Below, piece by piece: positions 25,490-36,010 of a stretch of DNA of 64,000 nt. Each line of letters opens with the position of its first letter. Position 1 is the first letter of the stretch. The notes under the pieces were generated by a model. It was not told where the DNA came from and searched no databases. It saw only the letters and a program-made list of their open reading frames with translations. The stretch is from contig CAVUUF010000005.1 of the NCBI GenBank assembly GCA_963744575.1, positions 1-64,000 of the forward strand, in the 5' to 3' direction. The DNA comes from Palsa-504 sp963744575 (GTDB lineage Bacteria > Actinomycetota > Actinomycetes > Streptosporangiales > Streptosporangiaceae). Position numbers and translations under genes: made by a program.

Positions 25490-25539
25490 GGGCTCGTTCC
25501 CCTCCGGGGCGTTGGTCTGCGTTATGCGTTGGCTCTGTC

Positions 25540-26205
25540 TCAGGCGGTCACGGGGGCGCGGCGCCGGGCGAGGAGTTCCTTGGCCCGGGCCACGGCCGCG
25601 GACGCGTCCGCCGCGTACCCGTCCGCGCCGACCACGTCCGCGTACTCCTGGGTGACCGGTGCGCCGCCGACCATCACGATGACCTGGTCCCGCAGGCCGG
25701 CCTTGGTCAGCGCGTTGATGTTGGCCTTGAACATCGGCATCGTCGTGGTCAGGAACGCGGAGAACCCGACGATGTCGGGCTTGTGCTCCTTGATCGCCTC
25801 GACGAACTTCTCCGGCGCGACCTGCACCCCGAGGTCGATGACCTGGAACCCGGCCCCCTCGAACATGATGTTGACCAGGTTCTTGCCGATGTCGTGCACA
25901 TCGCCCTTGACCGTGCCCATCACGATCGTGCCGATCGCCGCCGCGCCGGTTTCGGCCAGCAGCGGGCGGAGGATCTCCAGCGCCCCGGCCATCGCCTTGC
26001 CCGCGATCAGCATCTCGGGCACGAAGAAGTCGCCGCGCTCGAACCGGGCGCCCACCTCTTCCAGCGACGGGATCAGCGCCTCGTACAGCAGCGTCTCCGG
26101 CCCGAGACCCAGGGCCAGGCCCTGGTTGGTGAGCTCCAGCACCGCGGGCCCGTTGCCGACCAGCGTCTGGTCATACAGCTGGCCGAGCAGCTCTTCGGTC
26201 GTCAT
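25540..26205 (-). CDS. Corrinoid (B12-binding) methyl carrier protein
   Basis: A 221-residue methyl-accepting corrinoid protein of the MtaC/MtbC/MtgC type. ATG 26205 is chosen because MTTEELLGQLYDQ is the usual helical cap start; AGGCAGGTG lies upstream. The helical domain covers residues 1-90, followed by the Rossmann-like B12 domain with the cobalt-ligand motif GDVHDIGKN (DxHxxG) near residue 104, SAFLTTT near 158 and VMVGGAPV near 183. It overlaps the iclR gene by four bases. It would shuttle methyl groups from MttB-like to MtrH-like enzymes. Frame intact. Confidence 0.93.
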   Translation of the reverse strand: MTTEELLGQLYDQTLVGNGPAVLELTNQGLALGLGPETLLYEALIPSLEEVGARFERGDFFVPEMLIAGKAMAGALEILRPLLAETGAAAIGTIVMGTVKGDVHDIGKNLVNIMFEGAGFQVIDLGVQVAPEKFVEAIKEHKPDIVGFSAFLTTTMPMFKANINALTKAGLRDQVIVMVGGAPVTQEYADVVGADGYAADASAAVARAKELLARRRAPVTA

Positions 26206-26987
26206 GCTGCACCTGCCTTCCGGTTCTGCCTGGCGGCCCGCTGCCGGTAGCCGAGCACGGCGGACAGCCCGGCCGCCTCCTCCGCGCAGTACCCGGCCAC
26301 GGTGGGCACGCTGTCCCTGGTCATCCTGGTCGTCGGGGCCGACACCGACAGCGCCGCGACCACGCTGCCGTCGTAACCCCGGATGGGCACGGCCACCGCG
26401 ATCAGGCCGGGTTCGAGCTCCTCCTCGGTCACCGCGTAGCCGCGGGCCCGCACCGCGGCCAGCTCGCTGCGCAGCGCCGTCTCGGACGTGATCGTCTTGT
26501 CGGTGCGGGGCTCCAGCTTCCCGGGCGGCAGCTGGGCCGCGCCGTAGGCCAGCAGCACCTTGCCCGGTGCGGAGCAGTGCAGCGGCACCGACAGGCCCAC
26601 CCAGTTGGTGCCGCCGATCACGTAGGTGCTGTCGACCTGGGCGATCTGCTCGACCAGCCCGAAGCTGGCCATGCCGAGGTTGATCGTCTCGCCGGTCGCC
26701 TTGCCGAGCCGCTCGAGGAACGGCTGGGCCACCGCGACCAGCCCGGCCTCGGCGCCGCCGCGCCAGGCGAAGCTGACGAACATCTCGCCGGGCAGGAACC
26801 GGCCGTGGTCGTCCCGCCGGACCAGGCCGTTGCGCTCGAGCGCGAGCAGCAGCCGGGACGTGGTCGACTTGGCCAGCCCGGTGGCCGCGCTCAGCCCGGT
26901 GAACGTTACCGGACCCTGCGAGTGCACCACTTCCGCGAGCAGGCGGGCCGCCCGGTCCACGGCCTGAGTGCCGCTCTGGTTGCTCAT
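26202..26987 (-). CDS. IclR family regulator 1
   Basis: A 261-residue regulator: winged-helix HTH at residues 10-75 (ATGLAKSTTSRLLLALERNGLV), then the IclR effector domain with NLGMASFGLVEQIAQVDS and LHCSAPGKVLLAYG. ATG 26987 is preceded by GGTGGAAAG. It is the first gene of the minus operon with the corrinoid protein and divergent from mttB, whose shared promoter contains a palindrome at 27022-27041. Probably controls betaine demethylation genes; the effector is unknown. It differs clearly from the two other IclR proteins in the window. Confidence 0.88.
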   Translation of the reverse strand: MSNQSGTQAVDRAARLLAEVVHSQGPVTFTGLSAATGLAKSTTSRLLLALERNGLVRRDDHGRFLPGEMFVSFAWRGGAEAGLVAVAQPFLERLGKATGETINLGMASFGLVEQIAQVDSTYVIGGTNWVGLSVPLHCSAPGKVLLAYGAAQLPPGKLEPRTDKTITSETALRSELAAVRARGYAVTEEELEPGLIAVAVPIRGYDGSVVAALSVSAPTTRMTRDSVPTVAGYCAEEAAGLSAVLGYRQRAARQNRKAGAA

Positions 26988-27004
26988 CGGCTTTCCACCT
27001 GCCC

Positions 27005-27041
27005 TGTTCCACGCATTCGCATGTTCCACATTATGGGAACA
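27005..27041. promoter_or_regulatory. Probable IclR-1 operator between iclR1 and mttB
   Basis: Perfect inverted repeat TGTTCC (27022-27027), 8 bases, GGAACA (27036-27041). A further direct copy of TGTTCCAC lies at 27005-27012, 17 bases upstream of the first half. The site is 18 bases from the iclR1 start and 127 bases from the mttB start. Binding is inferred from position. Confidence 0.5.
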
Positions 27042-27167
27042 AAGTTCTACTATGTGATCCTATTTCGGGGTCTAGAATCGGTCAAATCCCGGTTGCCGGG
27101 ACCCGAAAGCCCAGAAGGTCGAAGGGTCGAAGGCCGAAAGGCCCAGTTGAAAGCAGAGTGACGGTTG

Positions 27168-28618
27168 ATGTTCGTGAACACGATGCCGAGGTACGAGATC
27201 CTCTCCGCCGACTCGATCGCGGTGCTCGACCGCGGCTGGCGCCGGATCGTCTCCGAGATCGGCATCCAGTTCGCCAAGCCCGAGGCGGTCGAGCTGTTCG
27301 CCAAGGCCGGGCAGCAGGTGGACGGCGACGTGGTGAAGCTCGACCCGGAGTTCGTCCTCGAGCAGGTGGCCAAGGCGCCCCGCGAGTTCGACGTGCAGGC
27401 CCGCAACCCGGCCAACAACGTGCACATCGGCGGCGACCACATGGTGTTCAGCGCGGTCTACGGCTGCCCGTTCGTGCGCGAGGGCGACGTGCGCCGGGAC
27501 GCCACGATGCAGGACTTCCGCCAGCTGGCCATGCTGTCGCAGGGTTTTGCCGAACTGGACTCGGCCGGCGGGGTGATCTGCGAGCCGAACGACGCGCCGC
27601 TGGACTCCCGGCACCTGGACATGATCTACGCGCTGCAAACGCTGACCGACAAGATCTACATGGGCAACGTGGTCTCCGGGCCGAACGCCGCCGACACGAT
27701 CAAGATGACCGAGATCTTGTTCGGCGGCGCCGGGAGGGCAGATGCGGCATCGAGCGGACGCCGGCCACGATCTCCCTGATCAACTGCAACTCGCCGCTGC
27801 GCTGGGACGACCGGATGCTGGACGCCCAGTTCGAGTACTGCGCCGCTAACCAGCCCGTGGTGCTCACCCCGTTCCTGCTGATGGGGGCGATGTCCCCGGT
27901 GACGATCCCGGCCGCGCTGGCCCAGCAGCTGGCCGAGGCATTGAGCGGCATCGCGCTGGCCCAGCTGATCCGGCCGGGCTGCCCGGTGATCTTCGGCTCG
28001 TTCTTGTCCAACATCGACATGCAGTCCGGGTCGCCGTCCTTCGGCACCCCGGAGTCGGCGATCGGCCTGCTGTGCACCGGCCAGCTGGCCCGGCACTACG
28101 GGCTGCCGTTCCGCACCGGCGGCGGGCTGAACTCCAGCCAGACCGCGGACGCGCAGTCCGCGTACGAGGCGCTGATGACGCTGCTGCCGACCTTCCTGGC
28201 GGGCACCAACTACGTGATGCACGCGGCCGGCTGGCTGGAAGGCGGCCTGGTCAGCTGCTACGAGAAGTTCATCATCGACATCGAGCTGCTGCGCGAGCTC
28301 CGGGTGGAATTCACCCCGCTGGAGATCACCGGGGAATCGCTGGCGTTCGGCGCGCACGAAGAGGTCGGCCACGGCGGCCACTTCCTCGGCGCGGCGCACA
28401 CCATGGAGCGGTTCCGGGACTGCTTCTACCGCCCGATGCTGTCCTCGACCGCCAACTTCGAGCGCTGGATCAAGCAGGGCGCCAAGGACACCGCCGCCCG
28501 GGCCGGCGAGATCTGGCGCAAGAAGCTGGAATCGTTCGAGGCGCCGCCGCTGGACGACGCCGTCCGCGCCGAGCTCGACGACTTCGTGGCGCGCCGCCGC
28601 CGCGAACTGGGCGACTAG
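27168..28618 (+). pseudogene. MttB-family (trimethylamine/glycine-betaine type) methyltransferase, frameshifted
   Basis: MttB-superfamily enzymes demethylate quaternary or tertiary amines onto a corrinoid protein. ATG 27168 reads well through NVVSGPNAADTIKMTEILFGG, then meets a frame change near 27725-27745; the second frame runs from IERTPATISLINCNSPLRWDD to TAG 28618. Compared with the pattern I expect for the family, extra bases appear on both sides of the REG codons, a net insertion of about 11. No amber codon interrupts it (the premature stop is TGA), so it is the non-pyrrolysine branch that includes glycine-betaine enzymes. Together the pieces give about 483 residues, the family length. 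Confidence 0.85.
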
Positions 28619-29403
28619 CTGGCCGGAGCGAGCCAGCCGAGGCGGCGGGAGACTTCGTCCGCCGCGCGGCGGACCGCGCCGGCCAGGGCCGGGATGCGCT
28701 CGGCCGGGATGCGGAAGCTCGGGCCCGAGGCGCTGACCGAGGCGATCACCCGGCCCTCGGCGTCGCGGACCGGCGCCGCGATCGCGGTCAGCCCGGCCTC
28801 CAGTTCCTCCACCGCGGTGGCGTAACCGCGGCGCCGCACCTCGGCCAGCAGCGCCCGGAACTCGGCCACGGCGGTGATCGTGCGGGCGGTGAAGCGGGCC
28901 AGCGGCGGCGCCACGCATTCGGCCAGCTCGGCCTCGGGCAGGTAGGCCAGCAGGACCTTGCCGTCCGAGGTCGCGTGCAGCGGGATGCGCCGCCCGGCCC
29001 AGTTGTGCGGGGACAGCGCCGCCGGCCCCGCCGCCTGGTCCAGGTAGAGCGCGTCGCGGCCGGACATGATGGCCAGGTTGATCGTCTCGCCCACCTCCTG
29101 GGCCAGTGCCCGGCAGACCGGGCGGCTCTCCTGCACCACGTCAAGCCGGGCGCTCGCCGCCCCGGCCAGCCGGACGATGCCCACCCCGAGCCGGAATCTG
29201 CCCCGCGCGGCGTCCTGGGTCACGAGCTCACGCCGGTCCAGCGCGGCGAGCAGCCGGGACGCGGTCGACTTGTGCACGCCGAGCTCGCGGGCCACCTCGG
29301 TAACCCCGGCCTCCCCGTCCCGGGCCAGGATCTCCAGGATCGCCACCGCCCGGTCCACCGACTGAACTGGCCCGGCGTCCTCCCGCCCTGACGCACCTAT
29401 CAC
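28615..29403 (-). CDS. IclR family regulator 2
   Basis: A 262-residue IclR protein. The GTG at 29403 is preferred over the TTG at 29430 because the palindrome 29415-29431 would otherwise be coding and because the closely similar IclR 3 starts at the equivalent residue. HTH: GVTEVARELGVHKSTASRLLAALDRREL; effector domain: NLAIMSGRDALYLDQAAG, LHATSDGKVLLAYLPEAE. The stop overlaps the convergent mttB stop by two bases. Likely represses itself and the divergent purU operon. Confidence 0.88.
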   Translation of the reverse strand: MIGASGREDAGPVQSVDRAVAILEILARDGEAGVTEVARELGVHKSTASRLLAALDRRELVTQDAARGRFRLGVGIVRLAGAASARLDVVQESRPVCRALAQEVGETINLAIMSGRDALYLDQAAGPAALSPHNWAGRRIPLHATSDGKVLLAYLPEAELAECVAPPLARFTARTITAVAEFRALLAEVRRRGYATAVEELEAGLTAIAAPVRDAEGRVIASVSASGPSFRIPAERIPALAGAVRRAADEVSRRLGWLAPAS

Positions 29404-29414
29404 AGCACCCAACT

Positions 29415-29431
29415 GTTGCTCATAGCGCAAC
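29415..29431. promoter_or_regulatory. IclR-2/3 operator, iclR2-proximal
   Basis: GTTGC-N7-GCAAC palindrome (spacer TCATAGC) starting 12 bases upstream of the iclR2 start codon, consistent with autorepression. Confidence 0.6.
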
Positions 29432-29593
29432 TTTACTCGGAATTAGCCCATCCCACAGCGGCTGCCAAGGGGCCTGTGGCACACCGGACCCATAGAAGGG
29501 ACCGGGGCATACCGGCGCCGATAGTCGCCCCGCGCGCCGTTCCCTTGACGCAGACGGACTAATGGAGCATAATCGTTGCATATAGCGATCTAA

Positions 29594-29610
29594 GTTGCAT
29601 ATTAGGCAAC
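29594..29610. promoter_or_regulatory. IclR-2/3 operator, purU-proximal
   Basis: GTTGC-N7-GCAAC (spacer ATATTAG) 18 bases before the purU start. A degenerate tandem copy begins at 29575 (GTTGCATATAGC followed by GATCT). The same double arrangement recurs upstream of the second purU copy. Confidence 0.6.
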
Positions 29611-29627
29611 ACATTCGGACGGATACG

Positions 29628-30507
29628 ATGGGTGTGAGCCTTGGCCGGGAGTACGTGCTCACGCTGTCCTGCCCGGACAAGCCAGGGATCGTGTACGCGG
29701 TGTCCAGCTTCCTCGTCCAGCATTCGGCGAACATCCTGGCCAGCCAGCAGTACGGGGAGAGCCCGGACGGCCGGTTCTTCATGCGGGTGCACTTCTCCGT
29801 GCCGCCGCCCGGGCGGCCTCCGCCCGGGCGGCCGCTGGCCCGGCCTCGAGCGCGGCTTCTCCTGGGTGGCCGAGGCGTTTCACATGGCCTGGCAGCTGCA
29901 CGACCGCGCGGCGCGGGTCCGCACCCTGATCATGGTGTCCCGGCTCGGCCACTGCCTGAACGACCTGCTGTTCCGCTGGAAGACCGGCTCGCTGCCCGTG
30001 GACGTGGTCGGCGTGGTGTCCAACCACGGCGATTTCGCCGACCTGGCCGCCTCCTACCGGATCCCGTTCCGCCACATCCCGGTCACCCCCGAGACCAAGG
30101 CGGCGGCCGAGAGCCAGCTGCTCGACGTGATCGACGGCACCGGCGCGGACCTCATCGTGCTCGCCCGCTACATGCAGATCCTGTCCGGCGAGGTATGCAA
30201 GCGGGTGGAGGGCCGGATGATCAACATCCACCACTCCTTCCTGCCGAGCTTCAAGGGCGCCAAGCCCTACCAGGCCCACGCGCGCGGCGTCAAGCTGGTC
30301 GGCGCCACCGCGCACTACGCGACCCCGGACCTGGACGAGGGACCGATCATCGAGCAGGACGTGATCCGGGTCGACCACACGCTCTCACCCGAGCGCCTGG
30401 CCGAGGCCGGCCGGGACGTCGAGGCACAGGTCCTAGCCCGGGCGGTGACCTGGCACGCGGAGCACCGGGTGCTGCTCAACGGCGACCGGACCGTAGTCTT
30501 TCACTGA
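29628..30507 (+). pseudogene. purU: Formyltetrahydrofolate deformylase PurU with +1 frameshift between domains
   Basis: PurU hydrolyses 10-formyl-THF to formate and THF. ATG 29628 encodes the ACT domain (REYVLTLSCPDKPGIVYAVSS to FMRVHFSVP). The formyltransferase domain continues in the +1 frame from LERGFSWVAEAFHMAWQLHD through VGVVSNHGDFADLA, the NIHHSFLPSFKGA catalytic block and TAHYATPDLDEGPIIEQDV to TGA 30507. The switch lies around 29815-29845, next to a tandem ccgcccgggcggcc duplication. The partial copy at 35.4 kb carries a +1 shift at the same place. It is followed by sdaA after 24 bases. Confidence 0.85.
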
Positions 30508-30531
30508 TACCTCCCCTGGAGGAGCGCAGCC

Positions 30532-31930
<1,399 letters not shown>

Positions 31931-32149
31931 TACGTGGCGGAGTTTCGGCGGCACTGTCGTACGGCGGGGACGGGTAGGCGCTTTGACCCGCCGGGCTAAC
32001 TCACGCCCGGTTCGTCTCCTTCCGGATCCCGTCCGGCAAACCTCGGGTTGCATACTGCACCTCTTCGGAGCGATCTGGCAGGCGGTCAAGGACGCGGTGG
32101 CCGCCGTGGGCCGGGCCGGGTGCCTGGCGCTCATGTTCCCCGGCCTGTA

Positions 32150-33046
32150 CCGCCCCTGGCCAGCCCCGGCCTGACCCACGCCACGGTGGTGTCCGAAGAA
32201 GCCGCCTTCGTCAGCTACGCCGTCGAGACCACGATTGCCACCTCTTTGAGCTGCGCCTTCCCCCTGTACCGCCACGCCTCGCCGCCGGTGCGGGAGCGTT
32301 ATCTTCCCGGGATCGTCGAGGGACGGCAGATCGGCACCATCTGCGTGACCGAGCCCGGTGCCGGCTCGGACATCGCCGGCATGCAGACAACGATCACCTA
32401 CGACAAGGCCGCCGGCGAACACGTCGTTTCGGGGTCTCCACTTGAGCGGAGCAGACGGGTGAACCGCGAGATGCTGCGGTCGCGGTAGTCGACCGCACCA
32501 AGACCTTGTGGTTACTCCGGTAAAATGGAGACTCCCGACGTCGTAAATGGCGTCAAGCGGTACATCTCGAACGCTTCGGTGGCCGACACCTACATCGTCT
32601 ACGGCATCAGCGACCCCGGCGCGCCCGCGCGCCGGGACATGAGCGCGCTGGTGGTGCCGCGGGGACCGGGCCTGAGCTTCCCGCGGCGCTACCACTTCAT
32701 GGGCCACAGGGGCGCCGTGGTGGGAGAGGTGGCCCTCCGGGACTGCCGGGTGCCGGCCGGCTACCTGCCCGGCGAGCCGAGGGAAGGGTTCGCCATCTGC
32801 TCTCGATGTCCAACCTCGAGCGGGTGATGCTCGGTGGCGCGGGCCTTGGCGTGGCCCGCAGCGCCTTCGAGAGCCCGCCACCACGCCCGGGCACGGGTCG
32901 TTTTCGGCCGCAAGCTCGGCTGCATGCAGCTGATCTGGGACAAGGTGGCCGAGATGAGCTGGCGCATCGACACTGCCGAGCTGCTCACCTACCGGGCGGC
33001 CAAGCTCTACGACGCCGGGGCTCGGCCGGCCACCTGCCAGGGATAG
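32150..33046 (+). pseudogene. Acyl-CoA dehydrogenase remnant
   Basis: Pieces in at least three frames: THATVVSEEAAFVSYAVETT to ICVTEPGAGSDIAGMQTT (FAD/substrate region), then KRYISNASVADTYIVYG to GYLPGEPREGF, then SNLERVMLGGAGLGVARSAFE and VVFGRKLGCMQLIWDKVAEM. The N-terminus and the C-terminal helical end are missing, and foreign bases interrupt it around 32440-32525. No relation to the C1 pathway is evident. Confidence 0.75.
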
Positions 33047-33107
33047 ATATCCACGCTTTACCGGGTGCTGTGGGAGCAGAGGAGGTACGCGAGCGCCACC
33101 GGGCTCT

Positions 33108-33701
33108 TCAGCGGGGGCTGGTGCTGGTGCCGTCCGTGAGCAGCTTCAGCTCGCGCACCGCGGCGCGGGCCTGGGACGCGGCGTGCGCGGCGCGCGGGGA
33201 CAGGCCGGCGTCGGGCGCGCCGGCGGCGATGTTGATCCGCACCAGGCTGGCGGCTGAGCGGGCTGCGGCCTCGGCCAGCAGTGCCGCGGTGATCGCATCG
33301 CCGCGCAGGTTCGGATTGCCATCGGTGGCGAGCCGGGCGGCGAGCGCGGCAGTTTGCCCGGCAAGCTCACAAATTTGCAGCGGCACGATGGCCGCGTGCT
33401 GTACTGCTTCCCGGGCCATGCTGCTGTCCGCGCCGCAGCTGCGGCGGGTGTCCAGCACGGCCTGGTAAGCGCGGGCGTCCTCATCGACCAAGGCGGCCGC
33501 GCTGTGCCGGAGCTGGTCAGCCTGAGTGGCCAGCTCCTGGCAGTCCCCGATCTGCGGGGCGGAGAACCGGGCGGCCATCGCGGTGAGCCCGGCGGAAAGC
33601 GCCACGGTCAGCGCGGCGGCGCTGCCGCCGCCGGGGGCGGGCTGGCGGGCCGCGGCCTGGTCGAGGAAGGCGGTCAGCGTCTGGTCCAGGAACGAGGTCA
33701 C
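33108..33701 (-). CDS. fchA: Formimidoyl-THF cyclodeaminase / methenyl-THF cyclohydrolase (FchA type)
   Basis: A 197-residue FTCD_C family protein. The signature APGGGSAAALTVALSAGL sits at residues 22-39, and the helical remainder contains PLQICELAGQTAALAARL and GNPNLRGDAITAALLAEAAARSA, where histidine-degradation FTCD and clostridial FchA agree. ATG 33701 overlaps the fhs stop by four bases. Beside fhs and away from histidine genes, it most plausibly converts methenyl-THF to 10-formyl-THF. Frame intact. Confidence 0.87.
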   Translation of the reverse strand: MTSFLDQTLTAFLDQAAARQPAPGGGSAAALTVALSAGLTAMAARFSAPQIGDCQELATQADQLRHSAAALVDEDARAYQAVLDTRRSCGADSSMAREAVQHAAIVPLQICELAGQTAALAARLATDGNPNLRGDAITAALLAEAAARSAASLVRINIAAGAPDAGLSPRAAHAASQARAAVRELKLLTDGTSTSPR

Positions 33702-35395
33702 GACAGCCCGACGATCTGGCCGTCCTGGTCAAGGTCGATGCGGGCGGCGGCGGGGCTGGTGCCAAGCCCGGGCATGGTGCGGATGTCTCCGCAGATCGGG
33801 TAGACGAACCCGGCCCCGACGCTGGCCCGGACCTCGCGGACCGGGAGCCGCCAGCCGGTCGGCGCGCCCTTGAGTGAGGGATCGGAGGAGATGGACAGGT
33901 GGGTCTTGGCGACGCAGACCGGCAGGTGGCCGAACCCGGCCCGCTCGTATGTGTCGAGCTGTGCGGCCGCCTGCGGCGTGTAGTCCACCCCGTCCGCCCC
34001 GTAGACCTTGGCGGCCAGGGTTTCGATCTTCTTCCGCAGGCTCGCCGAGTCCGGGTAGAGAAACCGGAACTGCGACGGCTCGGCCGCTGCCTCGGCGACA
34101 GCTTCGGCCAGCGCGGCGGCCCCGGCGCCCCCGTCCGTGAAATGAGTGCATACCGCCGACCTGGCGCCCGCGCTGGCGGCGATCTCCGTGATCGCCTGGT
34201 GCTCGGAGGGATGGTCGGTGGGGAAGGCGTTGATCGCCACCACCGGAGACACTCCGTGCAGCCGGATGTTGTCGATCTGCTTGCGCAGGTTGGCGGCACC
34301 GTCGGCCACGTCGGCGGGGTTTTCCGCCAGCATGGGTTCGGGCAGCGGCCGTCCGGCGACGATCTTGTACTTGCCGGAGTGGGCCTTCAGCGCGCGCACG
34401 GTGACCACGATGACCGCGGCATCCGGGCGCAGCCCGGAGGCGCGGCACTTGATGTTGAAGAACCGCTCGGCGCCCATGTCCGCGCCGAACCCGGCCTCGG
34501 TGACCAGGAAGTCGCCGGTGTGGATGCCGATGAGGTCGGCGATCACCGAGGAGTTGCCGGTGGCGATGTTGCCGAACGGCCCGGTGTGCACCAGCACCGG
34601 GGTGTTCTCCAGGGTCTGCAGCAGGTTCGGCTTGACCGCATCCCGCAACAGCACGGCCATCGACCCCGCGCCGTGCAGTTGCCCGGCGGTCCGCGGGGTG
34701 CCGTCGCGGGTGTAGCCGACCACGATCCGTCCCAGCCGCTGCCGCAGGTCAGCCAGTGACGAGCACAGCGCCAGCGTGGCCATCACCTCGGACGCGGCGG
34801 TGATATCGAAACCGGTCTGCCGCGGCGTCCCGTCGGCGCGCCCGCCGAGCCCGATGACGATGTTGCGCAACGCCCGGTCGTTGACATCGGCCACCCGCCG
34901 CCAGGTGATGTCGTGAACGTCGATGCCGAGCGCGTTGCCCTGATAGAGGTGGTTGTCGATCATCGCGGCAAGCAGGTTGTTCGCCGCGGTGACCGCGTGC
35001 ATGTCGCCGGTGAGGTGCAGGTTCAGCGCCTCCATCGGCACCACCTGGCTGTAGCCGCCGCCGGCCGCGCCGCCCTTGATCCCGAACGTCGGGCCCATCG
35101 ACGGCTGCCGGATAGCCACCGTGGCCCGCTTGCCGATATGGGCGAACCCCTGGCCAAGGCCCACCGTTGTGGTCGTCTTGCCCTCCCCGAGCGGGGTCGG
35201 GGTGACCGCGCTGACCACCACGTACTTGGCGGCGGGGCGGTCCGCCAGCTCGCCGATGGCCGCCAGCTTGATCTTCGCGACCTCCTCGCCGTAGGGCTCC
35301 AACAGGTGGCTGGGAATCCCCATCCCAGCCGCCACATCTTCCAGCGGCTTCAGCGCGGCGCCGCGGGCGATCTCCAGGTCGGACGGGAATGCCAT
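33698..35395 (-). CDS. fhs: Formate-tetrahydrofolate ligase
   Basis: ATP-dependent interconversion of formate plus THF and 10-formyl-THF; in C1 oxidation it can run backwards to make ATP. ATG 35395 gives 565 residues, the family's usual length. Diagnostic features: the ATP-loop TPTPLGEGKTTTTVGLGQ near residue 65, IRQPSMGPTFGIKGGAAGGG near 98, NIVIGLGG, VHTGPFGNIATGNSS and a C-terminal VYPICGDIRTMPGLGTSPAA. The frame is open upstream into the purU remnant, giving a spurious 702-residue ORF. Overlaps fchA by four bases. Frame intact. Confidence 0.95.
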   Translation of the reverse strand: MAFPSDLEIARGAALKPLEDVAAGMGIPSHLLEPYGEEVAKIKLAAIGELADRPAAKYVVVSAVTPTPLGEGKTTTTVGLGQGFAHIGKRATVAIRQPSMGPTFGIKGGAAGGGYSQVVPMEALNLHLTGDMHAVTAANNLLAAMIDNHLYQGNALGIDVHDITWRRVADVNDRALRNIVIGLGGRADGTPRQTGFDITAASEVMATLALCSSLADLRQRLGRIVVGYTRDGTPRTAGQLHGAGSMAVLLRDAVKPNLLQTLENTPVLVHTGPFGNIATGNSSVIADLIGIHTGDFLVTEAGFGADMGAERFFNIKCRASGLRPDAAVIVVTVRALKAHSGKYKIVAGRPLPEPMLAENPADVADGAANLRKQIDNIRLHGVSPVVAINAFPTDHPSEHQAITEIAASAGARSAVCTHFTDGGAGAAALAEAVAEAAAEPSQFRFLYPDSASLRKKIETLAAKVYGADGVDYTPQAAAQLDTYERAGFGHLPVCVAKTHLSISSDPSLKGAPTGWRLPVREVRASVGAGFVYPICGDIRTMPGLGTSPAAARIDLDQDGQIVGLS

Positions 35396-35420
35396 CAGGT
35401 CCTCACTTTCGTCATAGGGA

Positions 35421-35775
35421 TCCCTGGTCAGTGGGATTTTGGATGCCGGGCAGCCGAGCCGGGAGACCATGATCGGGGTGCGGACCCGCGCCGCCTTGTC
35501 GTGCAGCTGCCAGGACATGTGAAACGCCTCGGCCACCCGGGAGAAGCCACGCTCGAGCCGCGCGAGCTGAAGATCCTGGGCCAGCTGAGGCATCGTGTAC
35601 CGGCACGGAGAAGTGCACCCGCCTGAACATCCCCCCGTCCGGGCTCTCCCTGTACTGCTGGCTGGCCAGGATGTTCGCCGGATTGCGTGAGGAAGCTGGA
35701 CACCGCGTACACGATTCCCGGCTTGTCCGGGCAGGACAGCGTGGGCACGTACTCCCGGCCCCACGCAACGCTCAT
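35421..35775 (-). pseudogene. purU: Truncated second purU copy (ACT domain and start of the catalytic domain)
   Basis: ATG 35775 reads MSVAWGREYVPTLSCPDKPGIVYAV, closely similar to purU at 29.6 kb. It shifts frame after SSFLTQ (+1), reads NPANILASQQYRESPDGG to RVHFSVP, and shifts again by +1 before LARLERGFSRVAEAFHMSWQLHD. It ends after IMVSRLG, where fhs leader sequence begins. It is a relic that now acts as the 5' leader of fhs-fchA and brings the duplicated operators with it. Confidence 0.8.
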
Positions 35776-35790
35776 CGGCCCGCCCTTGGT

Positions 35791-35807
35791 GTTGCTTATA
35801 TTGCAAC
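35791..35807. promoter_or_regulatory. IclR-2/3 operator upstream of the purU relic/fhs
   Basis: GTTGC-N7-GCAAC (spacer TTATATT), with a degenerate half site 12-20 bases further on, mirroring 29575-29610. Probably drives IclR control of fhs-fchA. Confidence 0.6.
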
Positions 35808-35979
35808 TAACGCCGCTATATGCAACGATGATGCCTGACGAGCCTGTCCGCGGTCAAGGGAGCCGAGTATGCACGGCGGCCAAGGGGAGCCGGCGGCCCG
35901 CCGCGTACCCCCGCTGGTCCTGGGTGGGCCACCGACTCTTCGTACCTCGGTGGCGCAGAGCCGCGGGACGGGCAGCAGT

Positions 35980-35996
35980 GTTGCGCGATGAGCGAC
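35980..35996. promoter_or_regulatory. IclR-2/3 operator, iclR3-proximal, one mismatch
   Basis: GTTGC-N7-GCGAC, 14 bases before the iclR3 start. It occupies the same place as the perfect site upstream of iclR2 (29415-29431). Confidence 0.5.
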
Positions 35997-36010
35997 CGGG
36001 GCGCTCGGTG

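Noticed and set aside
27168..28618. Pyrrolysine-containing MttB
   Set aside because: The premature stop is TGA created by a frameshift and no in-frame TAG interrupts the conserved region; non-pyrrolysine MttB homologs fit.
33698..35806. 702-residue PurU-Fhs fusion protein
   Set aside because: The upstream part is a frameshifted purU relic; Fhs has its own ATG at 35395 and normal family length.
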